NCBI GenBank assembly: GCA_963823895.1
Contig: CAWGNG010000035.1
Location: forward strand, 349,146-413,145
Source of the DNA: G963675935 sp963823895
Lineage (GTDB): Bacteria; Planctomycetota; Planctomycetia; Pirellulales; Thermoguttaceae
Reading direction: 5' to 3'
DNA: 64,000 nt
In this document: positions 17,593 to 25,190 of the stretch, in pieces
Layout: each line of letters begins with the position of its first letter
Position numbering within the stretch: position 1 is the stretch's first letter
The notes under the pieces: generated by a model
The model's database searches: none
What the model saw: the letters and a program-made list of their open reading frames with translations, nothing else
Told to the model about the DNA's origin: nothing
Translations under genes and position numbers: made by a program

Positions 17593-17889
17593 ATGATGGA
17601 CGTTACGAGGAATCAGTATTTTTTCGCGGGGCTGTTGTGCCTGTTGCTGGGGGGGGAACTCCGTATGATCGACACGGTCGACCTGACGCCCGAATTCACG
17701 CAATTTCTCGCCGAGCGCACCGGTCATCCCGTGGCAGCAGTCAACGACATGAGTCAGTCTCTAATCCAGTCGGATAAGCCCTTGGTCAAGAAGACCATTC
17801 ACATGCCTGACTGGAGCGGCTGGGGGCTGCTGTCGGTCGGCGCCGTGCTGGTTCTGCACAGTTGGGCGATGAAGAAACCCGGCACCTAA
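17593..17889 (+). CDS. Small two-helix membrane protein
   Basis: A 98-residue protein starting MMDVTRNQYFFAGLLCLLLG, with a strong GGAGGAAG site just upstream. It has a hydrophobic helix at about 9-21, a central soluble region (TPEFTQFLAERTGHPVAAVN) and a second helix near 75-90 (WGLLSVGAVLVLHSW). No recognised family. The ribosome-binding site, good start and coherent topology support it as real. A perfect hairpin repeat follows 17 bases after the stop and may also end transcription. Confidence 0.65.
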   Translation: MMDVTRNQYFFAGLLCLLLGGELRMIDTVDLTPEFTQFLAERTGHPVAAVNDMSQSLIQSDKPLVKKTIHMPDWSGWGLLSVGAVLVLHSWAMKKPGT

Positions 17890-17906
17890 TTGGCATGTCT
17901 TACCAA

Positions 17907-17976
17907 GGTGGGGCAGACATTCCTGTCTGCCGAAAAAAGGGCGGCACCTCTGGCAGACAGGAATGTCTGCCCCACC
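17907..17976. repeat. Perfect inverted repeat, GGTGGGGCAGACATTCC family
   Basis: Arms 17907-17931 and 17952-17976 are perfectly complementary over 25 bases, with a 20-base loop. Near-identical copies occur at 54256-54328 and 62205-62275, and partial copies at 8208-8230, 8652-8670 and 39314-39340. All lie between genes. Confidence 0.92.
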
Positions 17977-18222
17977 GGAGACAGTATCGCCCGTTTCCCC
18001 GTGTGGTGAGAAAATCGTGGTAACCGCCGTCCCTGCTATCCGGCTTCTCCTCCATACGATGGGGTGGGAATTTTTGCCCGCCTCTGCCGTCGGGACGGCA
18101 TAAAATGTGGGGTCACGAGACTTGACCACCCCCCTGGGCGGGACTATGATGGCTTTGACGATATGTCGGGCGGCGAGCGGGCGCCGGCGACCCCTTTGCG
18201 ATTCTGTTCCGGGAGCTTTTCG

Positions 18223-18576
18223 ATGAGTGCATACCGACGCTTGGATGTCAACGAAGTCGGCGACGTGACGGTGGTTCGATTCCGCGACCACAAGATCATC
18301 GAGGACGTCAACATCCAAGAACTGGGGCAGGAGATGTTCCGCCTGGTCGAGACGGACGGCCGCCAGCGGCTGCTGTTGGACTTTTCGTCGGTCGATTTTC
18401 TTTCGAGTGCGGCCCTGGGCAAGTTGATCACGTTGGACAAGAAGATGAAGGCCCACGGCGGCGTCTTGAAGCTGTCGAATATCCGTTCCGAAATCTACGA
18501 GGTTTTCGCGATTACCAAGTTGAATCGCTTGTTCGACATCCGTAGAGACGAGGCCGACGCTCTGGCGGCCTTCTGA
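18223..18576 (+). CDS. STAS-domain anti-sigma factor antagonist
   Basis: A 117-residue STAS protein of the SpoIIAA/RsbV type. Dephosphorylated, such proteins bind the anti-sigma kinase and release its partner. The family core is clear: LLLDFSSVDFLSSAALGKLI, with the phosphorylatable serine in the DFLSSAAL loop, and KKMKAHGGVLKLSNI. The ATG at 18223 follows GGGAG; the open frame upstream lacks homology. It is followed four bases later by the HATPase partner gene, so the two are surely co-translated. Confidence 0.92.
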   Translation: MSAYRRLDVNEVGDVTVVRFRDHKIIEDVNIQELGQEMFRLVETDGRQRLLLDFSSVDFLSSAALGKLITLDKKMKAHGGVLKLSNIRSEIYEVFAITKLNRLFDIRRDEADALAAF

Positions 18577-18580
18577 TTTC

Positions 18581-19015
18581 ATGCCTACGTCCCAAGACAA
18601 TTGGACCTGGCAGTGCGACCGGCTGATCCCCAACGATGCCGTGGTCGGTCGCCAGCTCTTGGACGATGTGCTGCGGCAGTTGGAAACTCTGCACTGGGGC
18701 CACCACGACATTTTCGGCGTTCACCTGGCGCTCGACGAGGCGTTGGTCAACGCCATCTTCCACGGCAACGCCCACGACGAGACGAAGCGGGTGCGGTTCG
18801 CCTGCCGGCTCTCGCCCGAGCGGATCCACGTCGAGATCACCGACGAGGGCCCCGGTTTCGATCCCGACAGTCTGCCCGACCCGACGACGCCCGCCCGTCG
18901 CGGGCGTCCCGGCGGCCGCGGCGTGCTGCTGATGCGGGCCTTCATGTCCCGCGTCGAGTTCTGCGACCACGGCAGCCGCGTGGTGCTGGAGAAGGTGCGG
19001 GACACGGTGGGATAG
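18581..19015 (+). CDS. RsbW/SpoIIAB-like anti-sigma regulatory kinase
   Basis: A 144-residue GHKL-fold serine kinase. N box: ALDEALVNAIFHGN; G1: ITDEGPGFDPDSL; G2: GGRGVLLMRAFMS. It would phosphorylate the STAS protein encoded just upstream and hold a sigma factor or other regulator. No sigma factor or PP2C phosphatase gene is visible here, so the output is unknown. The last 100 bases of the gene are duplicated at 20584-20688, on the far side of the HEAT-repeat gene. Confidence 0.92.
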   Translation: MPTSQDNWTWQCDRLIPNDAVVGRQLLDDVLRQLETLHWGHHDIFGVHLALDEALVNAIFHGNAHDETKRVRFACRLSPERIHVEITDEGPGFDPDSLPDPTTPARRGRPGGRGVLLMRAFMSRVEFCDHGSRVVLEKVRDTVG

Positions 19016-19080
19016 CGAGAGCGTGCGCTATGCGCAATCAACACGTTCGGGCTAGACCGTTGGTGTGCCAAACGTCGACG

Positions 19081-20508
19081 ATGAGAGCGACGAAAGGCAC
19101 TGTGTCAATTCACTTGCTTGTCATTGTCGTATTGGTGATCTTGATTGTAAGTGCAATCCTCGTGGCGCGTCATCCCAGCGACCGCGGGACACTCCCTGCG
19201 ATGCCGAAGGACATCTCGGCTAGAATAAGGGACTTGATAGAAGATACTCTCTCTCCCGATGTTCGTGCCCGCGTCGTTGCCGCTCGCGAGTTGTCTGATC
19301 TTGGCAAGGACGCGGCTCCTGCCATTCCGTTCTTGGTGCGCTTACTTGGAGATAAGAGGCCATATAATTCTTGCACTCCGAATGATGTTGCAGTTGCGGC
19401 GCTGAGGAGGCTTGACACCTTGGCAATTCCTGCCTTGATTGACGAACTGCCTCGCGCGTCCTCGCTCGATCAAGAGGAGGCCATAACGAGGCTTCTGGGG
19501 TATTACCGTGATAAACGAACCGTGGGGGCCTTGATCGAACTATTGAACGATAGGAACCCCACGATACGAGAACAGGCGGCATACGCGCTGAGAGGGACGC
19601 GCGATCCGAGATCTGTGGAACCGCTCATCGCCCGACTCCAGGATTCCAATCCAAGAGTACGAAGAGCGGCGTGTTGGATGCTTGGTGAAGTCGGAGACAT
19701 TAGGGCGGTTGAGCCGTTGATTAGGTCGCTCGCGGACAACAGCCTGGATGTACAGACTGCTGCTGCCTCCGCCCTGTCGAAGGTCCCCGATTTGAGTTCG
19801 CTCAAACCGCTTCTCGCGCGACTGAACAGGCCCGAAGCCAGTTTGCGTGCTAGCGCCGCGAAAGCGTTAGGAGAACTGAGAGACGCGCGCGTTGTTGCGC
19901 CGCTGATTAAAGTGCTTCAGCACGATCCTGATGAGGGAGCGCGTATAGGTGCAGCGGTCGCTTTGGGGAAGATTGGCGATTCGCGAGCAGTCGAGCCGCT
20001 AATCGTAGCGTTGCGAGAAGACAAGAGCAAGCCGCCGAGCCTCCGCATCGTTGCGGCGATATCACTTGGGAAGTTGCACGATGCAAGGGCATTTGATGTG
20101 TTACTGTCCAAGGCCCGGGTTTTGCGTCCGGTGGCATACGGGGACGATCGTTGGTGGGCGATTTTCGCTCTGGGCCAAATTCCCGATGGTTGCACTGCCG
20201 AACCGTTGGCCGCGATATGGCACGACCCGAAGGAGTGTATCACTGCGAGATGCGTCGCTGCGCTTGGGCTGGGACGCACGCGGGATCGGCGTTCGATCGA
20301 TGCACTCGCGTTCGTTCTCAAAAACGGCCCGACGCCACTTGCCCAGCAGGCGATAAGGTGTCTCGGCGAACGACGGGATCCAGAAGCAAAGGACCTGTTA
20401 GAGAAGTCGCTCAATCACCCGAATGAAGGCGTGCGGAGAGTGACCAAGAACCTTCTTCAAGAGAGGGAAATTGCTGATGAGGAGGAATGGAGGGAATATC
20501 GAGATTGA
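19081..20508 (+). CDS. Membrane-anchored HEAT-repeat protein
   Basis: A 475-residue protein with an N-terminal transmembrane helix (SIHLLVIVVLVILIVSAILV) and about ten HEAT repeats of the PBS-lyase type (RSVEPLIARLQDSNPRVRRA, RAVEPLIRSLADNSLDVQTA, RVVAPLIKVLQHDPDEGARI). An in-frame ATG at 19030 is an alternative start; neither has a strong ribosome-binding site. Base composition is lower in GC than the flanks (31 G+C in 19381-19440 by hand). It sits between the anti-sigma gene and a duplicate of that gene's 3' end, so it appears to be inserted cargo. Probably a protein-binding scaffold. Confidence 0.78.
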   Translation: MRATKGTVSIHLLVIVVLVILIVSAILVARHPSDRGTLPAMPKDISARIRDLIEDTLSPDVRARVVAARELSDLGKDAAPAIPFLVRLLGDKRPYNSCTPNDVAVAALRRLDTLAIPALIDELPRASSLDQEEAITRLLGYYRDKRTVGALIELLNDRNPTIREQAAYALRGTRDPRSVEPLIARLQDSNPRVRRAACWMLGEVGDIRAVEPLIRSLADNSLDVQTAAASALSKVPDLSSLKPLLARLNRPEASLRASAAKALGELRDARVVAPLIKVLQHDPDEGARIGAAVALGKIGDSRAVEPLIVALREDKSKPPSLRIVAAISLGKLHDARAFDVLLSKARVLRPVAYGDDRWWAIFALGQIPDGCTAEPLAAIWHDPKECITARCVAALGLGRTRDRRSIDALAFVLKNGPTPLAQQAIRCLGERRDPEAKDLLEKSLNHPNEGVRRVTKNLLQEREIADEEEWREYRD

Positions 20509-20583
20509 AATGCAGCGTCGAAACGTGGCCGTCGACTCTCCTCGCTTCGAGTCCGAATCGCGTTTCGAGCCCTCTTGTTTGGA

Positions 20584-20688
20584 GTCACCGGCGGCCACGG
20601 CGTGCTGCTGATGCGGGCCTTCATGTCCCATGTCGAGTTCTGCGATCACGGCAGCCGCGTGGTGCTGGAGAAAGAACGGGACGCGTGA
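20584..20688 (+). pseudogene. Duplicated 3' end of the anti-sigma kinase gene
   Basis: Encodes GGHGVLLMRAFMSHVEFCDHG and SRVVLEKERDA-stop, nearly identical to the last 31 codons of the gene ending at 19015 (GGRGVLLMRAFMSRVEFCDHG, then SRVVLEKVRDTVG). The match starts at about 18904 and 20584 and is lost immediately beyond both stops. The N-terminal half of the domain is missing, so the fragment cannot function. The direct-repeat distance is 1680 bases, with the HEAT gene between. Confidence 0.88.
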
Positions 20689-20884
20689 CTCCCATTAGCT
20701 GATTTCAGACTCCTAAGCGAAGGCTCCCGGCCCCTCTACGTCTTCCCAGCCGCTGTTTCCGACCCCAACGAGCCCGGGTATACTACGGATGGGCCGCTCG
20801 CTGAAATGTCACCCTCTGTTTGCCGCGGTGGAGTCGGCCAGCACCGGATATTCCGGTCGGAACGTGGTTTACAGCGGTTCCTCG

Positions 20885-21922
20885 ATGAAGGATGACGCCA
20901 TTATGCTGCATCGTCCTCCGCGTGTTGCCGGTGGCTCGTCGGCTCGGTCCGCCGTTACGCTGGTGGAAGTTCTGGTGGTCATCGCGATCATCGGGACATT
21001 GATCGCGCTGCTACTGCCGGCCGTTCAGGCGGCGCGCGAGTCGGCACGAATGCTGCAATGCGAGAACAACGTCAAGCAAATTTCGCTGGCGGCGCTGGGG
21101 CACGAGCAGGCCAACGGTTGGCTGCCAACCGGTGGTTGGGGCGACGCTTGGGTGGGCGACCCAAGTTGCGGTGTCGGCCCAGGGCAGCCGGGCGGCTTCT
21201 TCTACAATATCCTTCCCTATATGGAACAACAGCCGCTGCACGACCTGCAACTATCGGCCGCGAGCGATGCTGATAGGTTGCAAAAAGCCCTGCAAATGTG
21301 TCAGGTTCCGCTGGCGACTTGGACGTGTCCGACGCTGCACTCACCTGCACTCACGCAAATCACCCCCGATGATCCCGTGGTCAATTGCGCGCCGACCAAC
21401 CTTGCGTTCGCCGCGGACTACAAGTGCAATGGGGGATCGATGGAGATTACCTGGGGATCCGGACCGGCCTCCTGGGCGGACGCTGCAAGTTGGGCCAACC
21501 AGCCGGCGGGCTCGAACGGCAACCCATTTTGCGATATGTCGCAGAGCAACGGCATTTGCGCCCAACGGAGCCAGGTAAGGATCCGCGACATCACGGACGG
21601 AACAAGCTGCACCTACTTGGCGGGTGAAAAGTACCTCGACCAGGATCGCCTCGGCAGCATCGCCGGCGTAGACACCAGCAGCGACAGCGCGGCAATGAGC
21701 GGCGATGACAATGATCTGCTCGGCTGGACCGACCAGCCGCCCCTCCAGGATACGCCTGGCCTGGACAACGAGTCCATCTTCGGCAGCGCGCACGCCGCCG
21801 GCTTCAACATGGCCTTCTGCGATGGCTCGGTGAAAGTGATGAATTACTCGATCGATCCCACCATCCACAGTTACTTGGGCAGCCGCAATGACGGCAACGC
21901 GATTGACGCGAAAAAGTATTAA
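20885..21922 (+). CDS. DUF1559 prepilin-like protein (planctomycete type)
   Basis: A 345-residue protein. It has a type IV prepilin-like N-terminus (AVTLVEVLVVIAIIGTLIAL, then LLPAVQAARESARM) and the C-terminal H-x9-DG motif in SAHAAGFNMAFCDGSVKVMN, the hallmark of the DUF1559 family that is hugely expanded in Planctomycetes. The centre has the expected YNILPYMEQQPL and RIRDITDGTSCTYLAGEKY blocks. The usual Gly-Phe before TLVE is Ala-Val here, so prepilin processing is uncertain. The start at 20885 is the best candidate; an ATG at 20903 is possible. Location is the cell envelope; function unknown. Confidence 0.9.
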   Translation: MKDDAIMLHRPPRVAGGSSARSAVTLVEVLVVIAIIGTLIALLLPAVQAARESARMLQCENNVKQISLAALGHEQANGWLPTGGWGDAWVGDPSCGVGPGQPGGFFYNILPYMEQQPLHDLQLSAASDADRLQKALQMCQVPLATWTCPTLHSPALTQITPDDPVVNCAPTNLAFAADYKCNGGSMEITWGSGPASWADAASWANQPAGSNGNPFCDMSQSNGICAQRSQVRIRDITDGTSCTYLAGEKYLDQDRLGSIAGVDTSSDSAAMSGDDNDLLGWTDQPPLQDTPGLDNESIFGSAHAAGFNMAFCDGSVKVMNYSIDPTIHSYLGSRNDGNAIDAKKY

Positions 21923-22061
21923 AGGGGGAAAAAGGCGAAAAAGGGAACAGTCGCATATACTGGGAAAAATGCAACACGCTCACGAGCACCTCCTGTATTG
22001 CGCAGTATCACGAATATATGTGACTGTCCGCTTTTCCGCCCAAATTGGAGCCGGCCCGAAG

Positions 22062-25000
22062 TCACTCGAATTGGCTTCGGCCGCTTATCGTAAGGCGGCA
22101 TTTGGCGACGTAGCGGCCGTTTTCCTTGATCGCCCTGCTGTAGATCGCGCTGTAGCCGCTATCGACGGCGACGGCGACCGACGCCCCCAAGAGGTCCTTG
22201 ACCGTCGCATTGTAGATCGCTCCGTAGTCGAGTTTTCTGTTGCCGGCGGCCAGAAGGCGTTGGACGTCCGCGTGGACGGAGTATCGAACGGCGCCGTTAT
22301 CGAGTTCGGCGTCCGTGGCCGCGAGCCATTGATTCTCCTTCGGCATTGCCGGTGCACCGTCCAAGATCAGACGCGGCGGGCCTTGTCGGCCGGTCTTGTC
22401 GAAGAAGGTGCCCGGCGTGGAAACCTTGCACGGCATGCGCGTGCCGCAGAAGCGGCCGGTCTCGACAACTTCGGCAATCTGCTCGGCGGGCGTTCCCGAT
22501 GGCGGCAGAATCTCCGCCGTGTACTCGATCTCAAGCGGAACGCCGGGCTCCACGTACTCGACGTACTCCTCACGCTCCGCGTGAGGCGAATTCGGCCCGT
22601 GTTCGTCCTCACGCGGAGCGTGAGGAGTACAGGTTGTTAGACGAGCCGATCGATGGATTTCCCAACTTCCGGCGGGGCCGGTCTTCCACGTCCAATCGAG
22701 GCGCACTCCGGACGATGTCCGGCGAACGTTGACCAAATCGGGCGTGGCGGTGCTCTGAAAACTCTTGCCGGCCAACGTAAATTCATCGGCGGCGGAAGCG
22801 ACGGTCTCGAACATGTGCGGGTCGTCGCCGGTATACGCCCAAATCAACTCGCAGCCATGTTGCAGGCGGAATTGGGCGAGGATCGCCGGCCCGCGGCAGA
22901 TGACGATGCTGCGTGCCAAGGTCGGCGGCGCGACGTCGAGGCTGACTTTGCCCTGGGCAAGCGGCGTCGGCCCTTGGCCGTTGTCGAGAACGACCCGCAG
23001 CGGCAGATCGAAATGCACATCGACCCGATCGCCGGCGAGCCAACGGCGGCGGAGCGAAACATAGCCCCGATCGGGCCGGGCCTCTTGCGTTTGCCCGTTG
23101 ATTTCCACGCCGCGAAGGCTGGCCCAGCCGGGCACGCGAACGTTGAGAGCGAACTCGTCCGCCCCCTTCGGAGTAACGGTAATTCGCACGTCGCCCGACG
23201 CGGGAATCTTCGCTTCGGTCGCGATGCCGACGACGCCGTCTTTCAGCGGAAGCTCGGCCCGGGAGGGCATGAAGCCGTTGACGTAGACCTCGCCGGGCGA
23301 GGAGGCATAGAGGTGCCGGGCCGTCTCGTACAGCGCCTTCGAGCCCCACCAGGTGCAGCAGTACCACATGTGCGGCCCCTTCACGCCGATGTGCGGATCG
23401 TCGTAGCCGCTGAAATTGCCGTCGAACCACTGATGGAACCGCAGGCCATTGTAATAGAGTTCGTCGGCGCGGTCGAAAAATCGTCCCTCGCCGGTCAGAT
23501 CGGCCAGGTGGAGGCTCAGCATGATTTCGTCGGCAGTGCAGCAACATTCGTCGGTGGCAAACGTGTGCTCCACCTCGGGCGAGGTCCATTCCGAGACGCA
23601 GCCGTTCGCCCAGGTGCAGGCGTCGTAGACCCGATCGCAGGCGGCCACGGCGTCGGCGAGGTAGCTGCGGTCGGCGGTGTAGGCGTAGAGCCAGGGGAAG
23701 CCGCGCACAGTGGTCAAACAGGAGTGCATGTGCTCGACCGAATCCTTCGCCTTTTCGCCACGGAACATCCAGCGGATTCCGCCTCCCGCCCGGTTGATCT
23801 CGGCGATCTTCTTCGCCACCTGGAGAGCCTTCGCGTCTTTCGTCCGCCAGGCATACGTGACCAGCCCTTCGAGAGCGCCGAAGCGGCCGTTGCCCCCCCA
23901 GGAGCCGACGTTGGTCTTGCCGGAGATCATGCGGTCTTCCCAATCGACGATGCGGGCGGCGGCCTGCAACGCCCGTGGGTCGCCGCCGCTGTGTTCGTAA
24001 TATGCGAGCATTGCTTGGAGAAGAATCCCCTGTTCCCAGGAGCAGGCCAATCGCGGCTTGCCCGCCCCGCCGGTGAAGGCCCCGGCCAGATCGCCGCTGG
24101 TTTCCTGCCGGGCCAACAGGGCGTCGAAGGGGACCTGTAGGTCGAGATCGATCTTCAGCAACCGCGAGAACATGCAGCAGACTTCGAGCGCGCGGGCGGA
24201 AGTATCGAAACCGGCGTCGGCCAGGAAGCCCGCCACCCGCTTTTGGTCGCGGCCGGCAAACCCCCAGCGATCCAAGACCGTGCGGATGCGATTGCGCAGT
24301 TCACCCTCGATTTCAAGATGAAGCGGATCGACCGGTTGCGCCCGGGCCAGCTCGATTCCCAGCGCCACCGGACGCAGCGGCAACATCCGCTTCAGCCGCG
24401 CCTCGGGCAGCTTGGGAAAATTCACATGCCCGCGCGGCTGGCGGTCGGCCGTCGCCGCATCGAGGCGGCAAAGCGGTTTGAGCGGACAATCTCCGCGGGC
24501 GAGCTTCTCGGCGTCCACTTTGCCCCGTTCGTCGGCATCGAAGAGCCAGACGATGTTCATCAGCCCCGTGGCTTCGCCCTCGTCTTTCACGTGCGAGCAG
24601 GAAACCTGCAAGAATCCGTCGCCGTTGCGATCGGCGGCTTCGTAGAGCCGCACAAACGGCCGTGGCCCGGCGGTGTCGAGCGTATCGACCTTCTTCCCGT
24701 CGATCAACACTTCTTGCAGCCGCTTGCCCGGCGGCGTATTCGGATCGAAGAATCCGATCGCTACCAGGTACTTGCCCGAGGGCCGCACTTGGAACTGAAA
24801 GGCGGCGGCCGATCCCGACTTCGAACCGGTCCAACCATACAACCCTTGTGCGAACGCCGGGTCAAAACCCACCGGGACCGTGCCGGCGTTGCTCCAAAAT
24901 CCGGTCGCCGGAATCGTCAGGTAGTTGACGCCTTGTGTTCCGCCCTCTCCGGCGTGCATCGTGTCGGTCCAAACGCATTCGCTCACCGACAGAACTACCA

Positions 25001-25103
25001 ACGCGCAGAACAACCGCCTGACGGTGGGCAGCGACGAACGTTCGCAGCACAACGCCTGGAATTGCCGGATAGCGGCGCCGAAATGCAAATGCGTCTTTGG
25101 CAT
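22062..25103 (-). CDS. GH127-like (DUF1680) glycoside hydrolase with carbohydrate-binding domain
   Basis: A 1013-residue secreted protein. An N-terminal hydrophobic segment is followed by a jelly-roll domain (about 55-190; FWSNAGTVPVGFDPAFAQGL, then a VRPSGKYLVAIGFFDP strand) and an alpha/alpha-barrel of the GH127 type. The cysteine-rich active-site region is seen as TDECCCTADEIM and WYCCTWWG, matching the zinc-thiolate centre of beta-L-arabinofuranosidases. A C-terminal beta domain follows (DEFALNVRVPGWASLRGVEI). The ATG at 25103 is preferred over an upstream TTG. A 68-base palindrome lies in-frame near residues 824-847. Activity on L-arabinofuranosides is inferred from family only. Confidence 0.82.
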   Translation of the reverse strand: MPKTHLHFGAAIRQFQALCCERSSLPTVRRLFCALVVLSVSECVWTDTMHAGEGGTQGVNYLTIPATGFWSNAGTVPVGFDPAFAQGLYGWTGSKSGSAAAFQFQVRPSGKYLVAIGFFDPNTPPGKRLQEVLIDGKKVDTLDTAGPRPFVRLYEAADRNGDGFLQVSCSHVKDEGEATGLMNIVWLFDADERGKVDAEKLARGDCPLKPLCRLDAATADRQPRGHVNFPKLPEARLKRMLPLRPVALGIELARAQPVDPLHLEIEGELRNRIRTVLDRWGFAGRDQKRVAGFLADAGFDTSARALEVCCMFSRLLKIDLDLQVPFDALLARQETSGDLAGAFTGGAGKPRLACSWEQGILLQAMLAYYEHSGGDPRALQAAARIVDWEDRMISGKTNVGSWGGNGRFGALEGLVTYAWRTKDAKALQVAKKIAEINRAGGGIRWMFRGEKAKDSVEHMHSCLTTVRGFPWLYAYTADRSYLADAVAACDRVYDACTWANGCVSEWTSPEVEHTFATDECCCTADEIMLSLHLADLTGEGRFFDRADELYYNGLRFHQWFDGNFSGYDDPHIGVKGPHMWYCCTWWGSKALYETARHLYASSPGEVYVNGFMPSRAELPLKDGVVGIATEAKIPASGDVRITVTPKGADEFALNVRVPGWASLRGVEINGQTQEARPDRGYVSLRRRWLAGDRVDVHFDLPLRVVLDNGQGPTPLAQGKVSLDVAPPTLARSIVICRGPAILAQFRLQHGCELIWAYTGDDPHMFETVASAADEFTLAGKSFQSTATPDLVNVRRTSSGVRLDWTWKTGPAGSWEIHRSARLTTCTPHAPREDEHGPNSPHAEREEYVEYVEPGVPLEIEYTAEILPPSGTPAEQIAEVVETGRFCGTRMPCKVSTPGTFFDKTGRQGPPRLILDGAPAMPKENQWLAATDAELDNGAVRYSVHADVQRLLAAGNRKLDYGAIYNATVKDLLGASVAVAVDSGYSAIYSRAIKENGRYVAKCRLTISGRSQFE
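22563..22630. repeat. In-frame palindromic element inside the GH127-like gene
   Basis: Arms 22563-22586 and 22607-22630 are perfectly complementary over 24 bases, with a 20-base loop. Motif CTCACGCTCCGCGTGAGG is itself self-complementary, so each arm can also fold alone. It is translated as CTPHAPREDEHGPNSPHAE plus flanks in the middle of a conserved beta domain, with the reading frame preserved. Confidence 0.9.
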
Positions 25104-25190
25104 GTTTGACTCTTTCAAGGATTGCTTTGTCTCGTTATCGCGTCACAACAGAATGGCGATAAGGGTGAACGACTGGTCTAAGTGACAACA

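Noticed and set aside
18601..19029. Upstream extension of the HEAT-repeat gene overlapping the anti-sigma kinase
   Set aside because: The frame is open only because it runs out of phase through the GC-rich kinase gene; the Arg-rich translation has no HEAT character.
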